Positions 1-11,800 of a stretch of 64,000 bases of DNA are shown here, piece by piece. Each line of letters starts with the position of its first letter. Positions within the stretch are counted from its first letter, which is position 1. Origin of the DNA: Bidens hawaiensis (lineage: Eukaryota; Streptophyta; Magnoliopsida; Asterales; Asteraceae); contig JAIQDT010009186.1 in the NCBI GenBank assembly GCA_021521415.1, positions 49,706 through 113,705 on the forward strand. The letters run 5' to 3'. The notes beneath the pieces were generated by a model. That model ran no database searches. It saw only the letters and a program-made list of their open reading frames with translations, and had not been told where the DNA came from. The position numbers and the translations under genes were made by a program.

Positions 1-558
1 TTCTAAACACGTAAGTTCAGTTAGTTTGTTATCGACTCATAAGTCAGTTTATGCTAGTTGCTTTCACTTAACTAGCTCATTCTTTTATTCTGTATGTGTC
101 AGTTGCTTTCCCCAACCGAACGTGTCGTTTATTTTTAGAAGAGCCGTTGGTGATAAGTTTATATCTCCTTTTTGAAAATAAATATTTATATATTTACATG
201 AGTATTGAGAATATAACATTAAGCGTCAGTTCATAACCGACCGTTTGGTCGAGTTATATATTAAATTTATATATTTATTTTTACATGATATTTCTTTAAG
301 TTTCGATTTATGTTCTTAGTAAAACATAATATATTTATATTTTTGTTTGAAAATTTCTAAACAAACTACATGTCATTTTGTTCGTTTTAACTTATAAAAC
401 TTATTATATTTATGTCTAACATATTAATATATTTCAATAAAATAAGTTTTTGTAGAATCATCGTTTTGACAAAAAGTGTCGTTATTGTGATTAATATTTA
501 TTGTTTTTCGTGACATAAAACTTAGTTTTATTAAAAAAAAAACATATTTAAGCTTTAT
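1..558. other. AT-rich stretch, no gene seen
   Basis: This is very AT-rich sequence with short A/T runs and no open frame or repeat that I recognise. It lies directly upstream of a gag fragment, so it may be decayed retroelement sequence, but nothing in it shows that. Confidence 0.5.
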
Positions 559-750
559 AAAAATTTACCCCACCTCGTAACACATGTGTCTCGTGGAATT
601 CGAAAGTATATTCGTGGATTGCCAACAATTTTCCGTGATGTTGTGGTTAGGCGAGACCATCTCTCCATCGAGGAAGCTATTGCTCTTGCTGCTTCACTTT
701 CCGATGACCATGTTAGGGATGGAACTGAAGAAACACTAAGTGACCCCGGC
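559..750 (+). pseudogene. Ty3/gypsy gag fragment
   Basis: The plus-strand frame reads through a stretch typical of the second half of plant Ty3/gypsy gag. A 'PHLVT' block is followed by 'RKYIRGLP' and then 'LAASLSDDHVRDGT'. In the family this is the capsid-like region of the retrotransposon gag domain. No zinc knuckle, protease or start codon is preserved, and similarity ends after about 64 codons. The minus-strand gag at 30526-31746 holds a similar 'LVPHLVTP' block and 'LAASLSD' block, so the two probably come from the same family. Downstream frames are unrelated to gag. Non-functional fragment; the gag call is firm, the lineage is not. Confidence 0.7.
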
Positions 751-1961
751 AGATTACGGATAATCTTAGGGTTAAGTAGATGTTTCCCACGAGGGTTAGG
801 TCCGGCAAAGATGGTTATTCTTCTGATAACCTGCAAAACAGACACCGTGAGCTCGTCACTGAGAAGGGGGGTTCCTCCTTGTGACCACCCTCCGGCGTGA
901 GAATCAGACTAGATTGCTCTGAATATAAGTGTATATTAAGAGAAATAGCTAGAGAAGATAAGATAATATCAGATGATATAAGATAATCATACCGTTCCAA
1001 GGTGTTGGAGTATTTAGCCGAAGGTAGGTTTCCAAGCAGGTACGGCCAGCTGTATAATATTCCTTTTCCACCAACTACAGGCTACGCACGTGCCACGCTG
1101 GTGGTTGGTGGGTAGGCAGCGGCTGATAGTGACATGGCCGGCTGTGTACTATTCCTTTTCCACCAACTACAGGCTATGTACGTGCCACGATGAGGGTTGG
1201 TGGGTAGGCAGCGGCTGATAGTGACATTTTGTACTGGAGCATGCTCCTCCTCGTACTATTGTCGGTGAGCTGTCACTCTGTGATTGGTTCATGGGCTGCT
1301 TTGGTCAGATCTTGTCTATTTTGTCCATACCTTGGCAGGTATAGTACAAAAGATCTTCCAGAAGCATACGGACTGGCTCTTTTGGGCGGGAATATTCCCG
1401 CCTTGCTCATTCCTTCTTCAGGTGACATTGCTGAAGTATTAAGAGTTAGTGCCTTATGCGTGTAGCTTTACTGTTAGTGCGGGTAGCCTTCCTTCCTGGT
1501 ATGTACCCACAGCTGCGGGAACAGGTAGAGTACTGTACCAAGGGAGGCTTTCCTGCGGGAACAGCTGGCTTACTGCGTGTAAGGTCTTCATCTCTCTGAG
1601 CATGGTGGGTCCTGCGGAACCAGTTGGTCTTTGCGCAGACGTACCCCATCAAGGTGTGTCTTGCGGGTCCAACTGGGCTTTGCGGGGACCTACCTCTTCA
1701 AGTCCCCCCAGTCCATTATTCTTCTCATGAATTAGTGAGGTGAACTTTTGGACTTTAAGCAAGGGGTTTTGAAAGAGCTTTTTGTCTTTTAAGGTTTTCC
1801 GTGGGGATTCTTCCCGCGGTTTTCCTAATGTCACTTGCAGAAATTCCCGACTTTTCTGCCTGATCTTTGGTTATGATGCGGGTAGGTGTTTAACCTCTCC
1901 ACAAGTCGGGAGCGTTGAGTTTCACTTGTATAGGCTCTCCACGAGGAAGCTTTGCGGGGAC
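751..1961. other. Unassigned retroelement-like stretch
   Basis: No convincing protein is encoded on either strand. It lies between two oppositely oriented gag remnants and contains a 92-bp tandem duplication (1044-1227). It also has a 23-bp direct repeat (starting gctttgcggggacc) at 1677-1699 and 1949-1971. These suggest LTR or untranslated sequence of an old element, but no LTR pair is visible. Confidence 0.4.
1044..1227. repeat. 92-bp tandem duplication
   Basis: Two adjacent copies, 1044-1135 and 1136-1227, share about nine bases in ten. Each runs from ggcc(a/g)gctgt to ggctgatagtgacat. The divergence shows it is not recent. Confidence 0.85.
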
Positions 1962-2833
1962 CTACCTCTTCCGGTTCGATGACTGCATGTTATCCCTTCC
2001 ACCTAACCGAGGGTGCGAGCCGGATGAGGTGTCAAAGTTTACCCTTGACTGCCAAATACCAAGCTTCCTCTTTTTGTTTTGTCGGGCGGTAAGGACGTTG
2101 TTTTCTCTTGTTTTTTGAGTGTAGAGGTTTGTGCTCTGGGGAAGATCTCTACCCAGTTGCTTTTCCGTTTCCGCGAAGCGTTTAGCTGCTGTCATGATGG
2201 CATCGCACGTGGATGGCATGCCATCTTTACCCGTCAAGGTGCGGATGAGCTCTGGGTCTTCCGCGCCCTGGATGAAAGCAGCGCGAACAAGATCTTCGCT
2301 AATAGTGCCCAGACTTAGCTTCTTTGAATTGAAGCATGTGATGAAGTCTAGTAAAGACTCATCTTCCTCTCGGATGCAGTTGAGGATCGTCCATTGCTCT
2401 TCGGTATACTTTCTTTGTTGACTGAAGTGTTGGCTGAACTTCTACTGGAAGTCTGCCCAATCGTAGATGTGGTGGATCGGTAGACGGTCAAACCACGCTC
2501 TGGCTGCCCCAACAAGCGTCATTTGGAACATGTAACACCACGTGGGTTCCGTCCAATTGCTGACGGTTGCCCCCGCTATGAATCTGTTCAAATGATCGTC
2601 TGGGTCAGATATACCATCATATGTGCCTATGTTGGACATTTGTTTGGCACTTTTCGGGGCAATTGCTTCCACAATGTCCCTTGCAAATTTGGACGTTCCC
2701 GCATTTGCAACAGTTGGTTTGAAGGTTTTAGAGAAGTCACGTGGGTTTCCACCCGCGTTTTTTGGTTTAAAGGTTTCTCCAAAATTTCTTCTGTGGAAAT
2801 TTGCTTGTTTACGCTTGCCCCCGCTATGAAGAC
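1962..2833 (-). pseudogene. Ty3/gypsy gag, one in-frame stop, cut by LTR
   Basis: Reading on the minus strand from about 2830, the frame gives a basic N-terminal stretch. It continues with the diagnostic gag core: 'YDGISDPDDHLNRF', 'WCYMFQMTLVGAARAWFDRLP', then 'FSQHFSQQRKYTE' and 'RAAFIQGAEDPELI'. These motifs belong to the retrotransposon gag capsid domain of plant Ty3/gypsy elements of Tat-like type. A single in-frame stop at 2442-2444 interrupts it; the same frame continues open to 1962. The 5' end is cut at 2833, where a solo LTR begins, so the start codon is missing. The expected zinc knuckle and pol are not found at lower coordinates. A dead remnant. Confidence 0.8.
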
Positions 2834-4724
2834 CGTAACATCTCAGATTTTTTAGTATTCGTATTCGTATTTGTTTACCCGATTCGGAACGTAATTCGGA
2901 TCTTTCGTATCAACAAAATCATGCATTTATTAGTAAATTAATTGTGTTTAACTTAGTTTATAATTTTAAAAATTTCAATTATGCGAAATAGTCCTTAGAA
3001 ACTCTTAAAATCGCTTAAAAATGCATTTTTGAAACTTCAGGGACTAAAACTGTCAAAAATCAAAAGCTGATAACCCCCCCCCCCCTCCATTCGCGCGATG
3101 CGAAGGAAGGGCCTTGAATCATTCGCGGCTGCGAGGGAAGGTCTGTTCAGCCAAAATCGTGTTCGATTCTTGTTTTATGCTAAATCTTACCCTGAACGAC
3201 CCTAAATCACGAAAATTGAGCTACAAGTTAACTAATATGCTATTATGAAGTGTCTAGGTTCATTCCATATGTTTCCATCGAGATTTTGGAGATCATAAGA
3301 CCCGATTTTGTCATCAATATATTATTCGTTTACCTAAACAAGTCAAGTTCTTGTTCTACAAGTTGTACCTCTGATTATTTAAACAATCCATACCTCCAAA
3401 CCCTGGAATGTTACTGAAATATTAACTCTCAACCGTCACTTTCACCATACACACGATTTCTCCTCTGTTTTTGCTATATTGCTCAAGATACAAGTGTTCG
3501 TGTTTGACTTTGCTATATTTCCAATGCTTGACTTCCGTTTCCCATCGATCCAAGCATTTTCTGGGTAAGTTGTTTACAATAAAGTTGTTCATTATCATTT
3601 AATAGTCAATAACCCTCAATTAATTTATGAGATTGAGGGGAATGGATGAGTCAATTTGATATTGGTGAATAACTTTGACAAATTGATTTCTAACACTTCT
3701 GGTAGGAACTGACTTTCGTCCAGAAGTCTTTTATTTTTGTTCAAGATTATAAGGCTACTGACCAAAACCCGACATCCGACTCGCTGTTCGGATTTTGGTT
3801 AGTACCAGCTCGCTTAAATGTTAATTTTCTCATAACCGGAGTTCTAGACATCCGTTTGGATCGATTCTAGCGGCCATATTCTCTGTTTTAATCATAGTTT
3901 ATTATCTCTAAGTTTCAGGTATGTTTGGTTTATCTCAGTCAGCATGTTAAAGGATGGTTCGCTCGTTTAATCGTGTTTTTATTCTTATTTCTCGCACACT
4001 CGCCTAAGCAATAAGGTGAGATATCATTCCCCTTTTATTTTACTGTTTTAAAATGTTTTGAGGGCATATGCGTATCTAATTCATATTTTATATCATATAT
4101 ATACACAAACTCTTAAACCTAAATATTGTGTGTATCTCAATAAAATGCTAATTGCTATTTGCTTAACTGTTCACTTTATCGCATTTGGAGAGGTCCATTA
4201 TAAAGTATGATCATACGCCATCTTAGTAGCCAAAGCCCAATTCGCATGGCGATGGTTAACTAAAAATCACATTTGTATGCTAGTCATAGTAGCCAATTCC
4301 CGATTCACAAGGCAATGGTTAACTGACACAACTATTTTCTCATGGTTTGATTGATTTATACTTACATTATTTTGTTTGCTCATTTATCATTTATTATATA
4401 CTATTATTAGTGTCAAAAATGGTGATTATCTCACTCAACATGTGTTGTTGACAAATCTCTGTTTATTTTGTATGCATATGCAGGTTATCAGTTGATTCGA
4501 AACTAAGGTGAATAACACATAGAGAGACATTAAAAATAAAGAATATTTACATTTTATTTTGTTTTGGATTATTATTGTTATGTTCGGAAATTATGCACAT
4601 AGTTGAAAATCTGAAACAAATAATTAAATACATATTGTCATATTTTACATTGTATAATAGTACGTTGTGAGCTGTGAACCACGGTTTGCACTCCGGCATT
4701 TCCATCTTAGGTTAGGGTGTGACA
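2834..4724 (+). mobile_element. Solo LTR, family L
   Basis: The sequence begins (c)gtaacatctc and ends gggtgtgaca, matching in reverse the LTRs at 32333-34174 and 37052-38978. Shared landmarks include a 'ctgaccaaaacccgac' block near 3760, a block around 'cagaagtctttta', and a decayed 5' end close to TGTAACATC. No PBS follows the right end and no PPT precedes the left end, so this is a solo LTR formed by recombination or truncation. I see no target-site duplication (aagac versus tcctg). A poly-C tract lies near 3076-3086. A 16-bp direct repeat (ttgcccccgctatgaa) occurs at about 2566 and again just left of the LTR at about 2815. Confidence 0.75.
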
Positions 4725-4841
4725 TCCTGGGCTTTCTTGCACCTGCATTTTTTCTGAAAAGCTGACAAAAAAGATAAGCTATGTTGCAAGGCACATTGTT
4801 TTTGATGTAGTATTAGGCCCGCAGATCTTTGAGGTCGACGA

Positions 4842-5102
4842 TAAGGATGAGCAAAAATTGGTATGGTACCGATTGGTACCGGTACCAATCGGTACCGATT
4901 TGGTACCAAATCGGTACCAAGGTTTTGACTTTTCGAGACCGGTACGGTACCAGTATTTCCCAAATTTTACCTTAAATATCGGTACCGTCTCGGTACCGGT
5001 ACCGTACTGGCACCGATTTGAACATTTCGGTACCGGTACCAAAAATTTGCGATTGTTGGGATCGGGATTTTTGGTACCGATACGGTACCGAGCTCATCCT
5101 TA
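4842..5102. mobile_element. hAT-like MITE rich in GGTACC palindromes
   Basis: This 261-bp element has an 11-bp terminal inverted repeat: taaggatgagc at the left, gctcatcctta at the right. The flanking octamers gtcgacga (4834-4841) and gttcacga (5103-5110) match at 6 of 8 positions, as expected for a decayed 8-bp hAT target duplication. The interior is packed with ggtaccg/cggtacc words arranged in palindromes, and it has no coding capacity. The terminal sequence resembles the TAGGGATG-type ends of hAT elements. A partial relative in opposite orientation is at 25690-25795. Confidence 0.7.
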
Positions 5103-5153
5103 GTTCACGACTCCCTCACTTTGGCTATGCTGAGTGATACTATGGCTCAGCAA

Positions 5154-5723
5154 TCAGTGAATATAGAGAAAGAGTGGGTCTTTGAAGGCGGTGCTCTTGG
5201 TGCTGCTTGGATTATTTTCTTCATCACCATAACTCAAATGTACCCATGCCTCAATTATGTTACTACCTGGTTCTGGAGTTTCCTTGTCATCTTCATCTGA
5301 AAAGGTGGTCCTGGCTTCAAACCACAGTGACGTGTCTGTCTCCTCCTTAGTATAAATTCCCATATCAATTCCCAACTGAGTCACTAAGGTGGTGTACCAC
5401 ACTCCCCCGATTCTGAACTCCACACCTTCATCATCCCACGTATCCAAATGTCTTGAATTCATTGAGAATGAAGCCAAAAATTCTTTTGTTAACTCTGTTA
5501 TAGTCCTTCCCTCGCAACTGAACACACGGGCCCATGGTCCCGTCACAAGGCTGTTGTACCTCTCAAATTGGTTCACCTGCCTTAATGTATTGGTGTAGGC
5601 GTAGAAGTTTCGTACGGGCTTCCTGTCAGCCATGTACCTGAGCCTCTCTTTAGAAATTTCATCCCTATGAGTTTGTTCGTTGAACATCAGGAATGCATGG
5701 AAGTCATCTCCTACTTCAGCCAT
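5154..5723 (-). CDS. ATHILA ORF-1-like protein (189 aa)
   Basis: An open frame of 189 codons with its own ATG. The central part carries 'ELTKEFLASF' at about residue 77-86, then 'VEFRIGGVWYTTLVTQLGIDMGIYTKEE' across roughly 100-128 (shown here as a pattern of conserved aromatic and glycine positions). That order (LT-EFL-SF, then F-R-GG-W, then LG-Y-EE) is what I know from the ATHILA ORF-1 family, an accessory protein of Athila retrotransposons whose function is unknown. The C-terminus is acidic. It lies downstream of the broken Athila-like integrase on the same strand, the position expected of an accessory or env-like ORF. Intact as a frame; whether it is ever expressed cannot be seen. The family call is from memory of motifs. 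Confidence 0.55.
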   Translation of the reverse strand: MAEVGDDFHAFLMFNEQTHRDEISKERLRYMADRKPVRNFYAYTNTLRQVNQFERYNSLVTGPWARVFSCEGRTITELTKEFLASFSMNSRHLDTWDDEGVEFRIGGVWYTTLVTQLGIDMGIYTKEETDTSLWFEARTTFSDEDDKETPEPGSNIIEAWVHLSYGDEENNPSSTKSTAFKDPLFLYIH

Positions 5724-6651
5724 CTTGAAAATGTATGAAACTTAGGGAAACAGGTAATAAACAAAAATTGAAACTGGAAGTGTAAGTAAAGCATGCCCCT
5801 GTGCTGCATGTTTTTTAAAGTTTTAACTTTGGTTTGATTTTCATTGACCATGGGGCGTGTTTTCTTAAAGCACATCCCGTGATTTTGGTCTGTTCTTCAA
5901 CAATTCGGGAATCGAACTTGCGTGTCTACCCGGTTTTATGAATTTATCATCTTGGGTTTGGATTTATGGGTATAACAAGTCAAATATCCGAATCCAAGTG
6001 ATTCTTATCTAATAACCCACTTAATTCAAGAATTAATCGGGTCTAGAATTAAACTCCACTTCAAACCCTAGATTCTAACAATTAATTAATGAAATACTAG
6101 ATGGTTAATCCTAATTCATCCAAGTATGTCCTTAAGAAACGTGTTCTAGGGTTTAGTTTCAAACCGATTTTTACTTTTAATGGTCAATTTTAACCCTAGA
6201 ATCAACAAAGAACAAGAATTGAACATACCTCTTGAATGGAATTGATGATTAAATAGAGGATTAGGAAGAATTAAGGTTAGGGTCGTTTTTCTCTTGCAGG
6301 GGGAGGCTGGTTTTGTGTTTGGTGAAAAGTGAAAGTTGGTTTTATAAACAAAATAACTGCACTGTAACATCGGGCATGCCCTCGTGCTTTATGAAGCACG
6401 CCGACTTGCTGCATTGTGCAGATGGTGATTTTTTGATTTTTAACCAATTTTTCAAACCGTACCCCCCTTTTAACGATTAAGACTTTTTTAATTAGGGATA
6501 ATTTTGTTAAAAACACAAAAACATCTAAACTTCATAAAATGAAATCATTACACACATGGAAAATAATACACATGATTTTTTAGTTTTATCCGAAACCGAG
6601 CCTAATAGAGCAAAACAAGGCTCTTAACATCTTGTTTCGTAGAGCTTCTAC

Positions 6652-6987
6652 CTAAAAACTACCGCTCCCAAATAGATATTGGATGTGTGGTGGAGCCTTC
6701 TTAGCCTCCATAAGTTCGGTGAGATTCTTGTAAAGTTTATCGATTTCTCGGTTTCGGTAGCCGAGTTTGAAGTTAATCTTCTTGTTGCGGTTTTCCGCAA
6801 TGTAGAAACTTTCAAACCGAAGTAGCTCGACCTTGTTCGTGAGATCTATCAAGCGTGCTTCCACTTCCAAGTTGCTCTCAACATGTTCCCTCATGACCTC
6901 TTGAAGCTGTCCCTTCTCATGTTTGACCGCACCATTCTCATGCTTGATCTTTCTTACTTGACGCCACTCCATCCTTCTTTGATCCAT
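6652..6987 (-). CDS. Small coiled-coil ORF (111 aa)
   Basis: The 111-codon minus-strand frame begins with a very basic N-terminus (MDQRRMEWRQVRKIKHEN). It continues as a predicted coiled coil with heptad-like leucines and isoleucines through about residue 90, ending in a glycine/serine/phenylalanine tail. A stretch 'QLQEVMREHVESNLEVE' resembles 'LQEVIRELTEMNLLLKQ' in the ORF at 7458-7736, suggesting an old duplication. Position between integrase and the ORF-1-like frame suggests an accessory product of the Athila-like element. I do not recognise a named domain. It could be a chance frame, but length, composition and the paralogous neighbour argue for a real, probably inactive, coding unit. 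Confidence 0.4.
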   Translation of the reverse strand: MDQRRMEWRQVRKIKHENGAVKHEKGQLQEVMREHVESNLEVEARLIDLTNKVELLRFESFYIAENRNKKINFKLGYRNREIDKLYKNLTELMEAKKAPPHIQYLFGSGSF

Positions 6988-7457
6988 TTGGAAGTGTTTT
7001 TGTTAGGTATGAATGGAATAGTAGATAGAGTTTCATTTTATAGATCATCAGTACATGAGGCACGCTGGTGTGCTTGGCCAGGCACGCCCTAGTGCTTCTC
7101 GAGGAATAAATGTTTCTTATTAAGAGAATTGTACGGCGTCAGCGCGTATCATGCTAAAGATTCTAGGGTGACCACACCCCGTGCTTTTTGAAGCATGCCG
7201 GCGTGTTTCAGCCACTAGAATTATTTTCTTTGAATTTTAACATGAGAGTGGATGATTTTTGGAGGAAGATGAAGACAAATCAAGACTTAATCCTAAATTA
7301 CTTTCATTAATTTAAAATAAGGTCCTAAACACAAAATAGGGTTAAGCCTGACTGTCCTAGAAAACAACAAACATTGAGTTAAGCTCAATGTTCTAAACAC
7401 TTGTGCCTAATGAACTTGATTACACGATTACAATTACCAAACTACCAAACTTCTTCT

Positions 7458-7736
7458 CTAAAAGCCGCTGAACGGATCTCCTCCATCAAACGGACCCGGT
7501 GGAGGGAAGCAAGTCCAACCGAGAACTTGGCATTGTATATGCTCGTTAATTTCTCTTAGTTCCATTTTGACATTTTTTACCGACTCTGTGCGTTGCAAGA
7601 GATGCTGCTTTAGAAGTAGGTTCATTTCTGTGAGTTCACGGATAACCTCTTGGAGCCTCAATAGTAGCTTGGTTTTGGTTTGAGGTCGGGCTTCGCTTCG
7701 AGGTGTGGGAATTTCATGGTTACTTTTAGAGGGCAT
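7458..7736 (-). CDS. Small coiled-coil ORF (92 aa), paralogue of the next
   Basis: The 92-codon minus-strand frame opens with a Ser/Pro/Arg-rich N-terminus. A leucine-rich heptad region follows (about residues 22-70), then a Pro/Gly/Phe-rich tail ending 'GGDPFSGF'. It shares the 'LQEVIRE' start of its coiled coil, and a Gly-Phe tail, with the ORF at 6652-6987. It is the first frame downstream of the broken integrase on the same strand. Function unknown; plausibly an accessory ORF of the Athila-like element. Confidence 0.4.
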   Translation of the reverse strand: MPSKSNHEIPTPRSEARPQTKTKLLLRLQEVIRELTEMNLLLKQHLLQRTESVKNVKMELREINEHIQCQVLGWTCFPPPGPFDGGDPFSGF

Positions 7737-8084
7737 TCTGATCAGTGTTTAGGCTATAATTAGTTTTGGGTTGGTGCAAGGAATGCATTTGCAAATGCTC
7801 AATTTATAGCTAAACAGACAGATGGGCATGCCCCAGTGCTTGAAGAAGCACATCGGTGTGTCCCTCTGCAAATTTTGTAGCGAGTCAGACTGAACTCAGA
7901 TTCTTGTAGCGAAGATTCCGGCCCATAAATTGCGGCCACGTCCCCCGTGCTAACTGAAGCACGCTGGCGTGCCAGACCTAAATTTTTTTTAATCATCAGA
8001 ATGGAAATCCTAATATGTACAATCCCTAGTTTAACGAGGATCTTGGCTAGACCCTGCTATCCTATGTTTTCAGTGTTTTGGGAG

Positions 8085-8860
8085 GAGGATGGTTACCTCC
8101 GAGGCTGCCTCAAATGGTCCATTAATTAAGGTTTTAATCGATGCCAATTGATTTTGAACTTGTGTCCGTTCGAGCTTGAAATTTCCACCATCCCATAGTA
8201 AAAAACCTTTTCAACTATGTATGGACTTGTCCAACGAGACTTCAACTTTCTAGGGAAAAGACGTAAACGTGTGTTGTATAACAGCACACGATCACCTATT
8301 CAGAATTGTTTGTTTCCTTTCAGGTGGACGTTGTGCGGATGTTTAGTCTTTTCTTTGTAAGACCAGGAGTTCTCGTGTGCTAGAGCTCTTAGTTCCTCCA
8401 GTCATTAATTTGATTGTTTCGGTTTTCACTTGCGGATATTGAATCAAAATTAACTGCTTGGAGAGCCCAATAGACTTTGTGTTTTAACTCAACTGGTAGG
8501 TGACATGCTTTTCCATAAACAAGTTCGAAGGGTGTCGTCCCTATGGGGGTCTTATATGCTGTCCAAAAAGCCCATAAAGCACCATCTAACTTTTCTGCCC
8601 AACTTCTACGGTTCACCCTAATAGTTCTTTCGAGGATCCTTTTGATCCCTTGGTTTGAGACTTCTACCTACCCACTGGTCTGTGGGTGATATGGTGTTGC
8701 CAATCAGTGGTGAACTCCATATTGCACTAGGATTTTGTCCATCTGGGCATTGCAAAACTGGGTACCTCTATCACTGATTAGGTCTTTTGAAGTCCCGAAT
8801 CATGAAAATAACTTCTTCAAAAATTTAACAACAACCCGAGCATTGTTAGTGGGAAGAGCT
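8085..8860 (-). pseudogene. Athila-like integrase C-terminal part, broken
   Basis: On the minus strand three blocks are recognisable: 'LISDRGTQF' with the second catalytic Asp of the DDE core, 'YHPQTSG', and '[43 protein letters not shown]'-type core residues. They continue into the post-core region ending near 'INWHRLKP'. These blocks are diagnostic of Ty3/gypsy integrase of the Athila/Tat branch. At least three in-frame stops lie in the core (before 'FGTSKD', after 'YGVHH' and after 'HPQTSG'), with another in the C-terminal part. The catalytic Glu position is changed: the stop replaces the residue before it. The N-terminal half is missing, cut at 8861 where a long LTR starts. It once inserted element DNA into the genome; now dead. 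Confidence 0.8.
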
Positions 8861-11800
8861 TGTTATCACACCCCCGACTTAGGGCCTAGGCGTGTGACTC
8901 ATAAGTTCGTACCTATTTTGTAAATATATCAGAGTTTAAGGTTGTAAAGCGGAAGACATGTTAAATATTATTATATTCAAAAGACGGGATTTTAAAACAG
9001 CCATTGATTTGTACGAAAGTGTTTGGATTACAAAACCATAATTTACATTATTTTAATAATAAAACGTCCATTGAGCCATCAGATTGTCTAATGGCTATAC
9101 ATCATCTCCAAACACCTACTCATTATTACCTGTAAAACAGTTATAAAAATATGTCAGCAACACATACTGGTGAACATGCTGGCACAAAAATTTTTTTAAT
9201 ACTTAGTTATCCCCTCGGGTATCTTATGACCCGGCCCATCGTGGCTTAGGAAATAATCAAGTCAAATTTACTATTATAAACATTTAGTATTACTTGAAAC
9301 CTCTCAGTGATACCGCAGCATCGAGGACTTAGCAACTACTAATATACACGAGATAATCCCCTCACGGACATTACTTAGGTCCGGCCCAACGTGGCGGAGG
9401 CATTAGCAAGTGTGGTGCGGTGTGCCAACCGTCTACCACATATGTAAGGATCCAAACAAATGTATACAATAGCCTGAGGGCCAGTGAGTACTTTTGTTTA
9501 TAAAGTTTTTGAGACATTTGAGCCAAAACAAGGTATACTTCAGCACGTATTTATCGATGAAGCAAATAAACGCTTTTTGCGCAACAAACGAACGATTAAC
9601 CGAACGGGTTGGGTGATGACCCAGATATCCCGGGGGGCCATCTATAAGTGATATACATTTAATATAAGCTAAAATATTAGTAATATGGCCTTAGTTCGAT
9701 AGCAAACAAGTTAAACGAAAACATGCTCGTTTAACTACTCGCTATAGATTTAAGTGCGAAAGATAGTTACAAAGCAAGCATTGTATCATCCGTTAAGCCA
9801 AAAAAGACTTACCAAACACTTATTTGAAATGTTTTAAGCGATCCGTGAAAATATTTTTGATTTTTACAAACATATATTGTGTTTTTATAAATTTATACAA
9901 AAATAGTTGAAAAACACTCGTTTTCGCACTGTTTGTTGCACCCGATATGTTTTCTGCGCCAAAACCGAACCCGTAATAAATTTGGACTTGGGTTTTCATG
10001 TACGGACTTGAAAGCCCAGAATTTGGGCTAAAATGGGCCCAAAATGGGCCCATATCTCTCTCAGTCGCCAAAGTAGTTTCCATTCCATTAAGTTACCTTT
10101 TTTTTATATATAATAGACTAGTAGATATTTTGTCCCAACACATACAACTTCTGGACATAAACTGTTTTTCATCAGCTCATCAAGAAAAATTAAGGTAATT
10201 ATCATAATTTAATCATTAATTCATAGATTAAACATGTTTAAATTCATATAAACATGTTTTAATTACCAAAAATCATTCCTAACCATGTAAAAATCCCAAA
10301 AATGGTCCATAAACATTTTTTGATCATACACATGGTAAGGAACCTGGTTTGATAGTTATTTTGGCCATAAACACGGATTAAAGGGTTGAAACGTCATTTT
10401 TACGGTTCAAAAGTTCGTTTTTATACCCTAGCCGAAACCCTAAGTTAAAGGGCTGTTCTATTGATGAAACTTGCTTGGTTTCTGATATAGGACTTGTATC
10501 TAGCCTGCAAATAAGCACAAGAGCTTGAAATCTTGAATAGAAAGGCAAAAACGAGCCAAACCCGCTAAGGTAATGCCGAAACACTCGTTTACGGGCTGTT
10601 TAGGATAAGGTTGTGATGTGCATATTGATAGGTCTTGAAATTTTACAGGGTCATCAGGGACCATATCATTGAGACCTTTTCAAATTTGGTAAGTTTTTGA
10701 CCATCCGAGAATATTTGGCGAATTTATTACCGAATTGGGACGTTTATTTGGGAAAAAATAGTTAAAATGCTTGAAAAATTATGAAATTTTGTGGACAACT
10801 CGGATTTGATGTATTTTGATCACATATGAATTTTGGGATCATTTGGAGAAGTCTAAGGGTGTTTTGTGCTTATGTGTTTGTATGAATTTTTATTGCCGAA
10901 TTTGGGCCGAAAAGAATATTGCACGAGCTTTTTACATTCTGGAATTAATACAGGTTGTTTTGGGACATAATTTGAGTATTCAGGAATTTTTGTGGAATTT
11001 TTGGAAATTTTTTGGGATAAACGGACGATTTTCAGGCGAAATATAGCTGATAAAATGAATTTTTATAAATTAATAAATCATTAAATAATTCCAAAAATAT
11101 TTTTATAAAAATCTACATATTTTAATTGATAAGTGGCCAAATTTTCATAATTTAATGATTAACGGTTAATAAATTATGCAAATTTGAAGATTAAATAACT
11201 TCAGTTTTTTTAAAAAAACCGGCGATTAACGAACCTGCGGGAATATCGAAACACCAAATGTGATCAAAAATCGTATTTTTGGATTAATTAAGTAAAAATG
11301 AATATTTCTATGAGAAACCTGGACAATCTGGATAGATTGTGCGCGTTTATTCTCAAATCAAACTGAATAAACGGAAACGGGTCTCGTAGCTAATCCAGGA
11401 CCCCAATATGTGATCTTTCTTTATAACTTAATCATTTTATTAACCAATACATTTACCCAAGCTTATTTTCTCAATAACTGTTTTCTGAACGCGTAAACGA
11501 ACAACTTGGCCCAGCTGGGAAAAAGGGAATCTGAGCCAAGTTTGGTTTTAAGTTTTAGACATTGAACAACATCACAATCTAAGCCTATTGCCTCTTTCTG
11601 GGCGTTCCAACTATACCTAGATTAGTTATACAGCCCAGTTTAGTATTGAGATTATAATAATATTAAAATATTAATATTATTATAATATTGATTATAGGAA
11701 ACCGTGATTGCAAGTTATACAAACCTCGAACCGACGTGCTACTGATTATCTACTAAACAGTGAGTTTCATGACCCCACTTCTGAACTGTTTTACGAACTT

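Larger units (their letters stand above)
5724..8084 (-). other. Athila-like 3' region with short ORFs and GCATGCC/GCACGCC motifs
   Basis: The interval between integrase and the ORF-1-like frame holds two short coiled-coil ORFs (annotated separately). It also has recurrent GC-rich words such as ggcatgccccagtgctt, gcacgctggcgtgc and aagcacgccgacttgc at about 5795, 6370-6410, 7055-7100, 7160-7205, 7825-7860 and 7940-7975. Similar words recur near 27660-27860. I recognise no further protein. Confidence 0.45.

Noticed and set aside
4712..5103. Frames rich in Val-Pro-Thr-Gly across the MITE on both strands
   Set aside because: They are translations of GGTACC palindromes; a palindromic repeat opens frames on both strands by composition.
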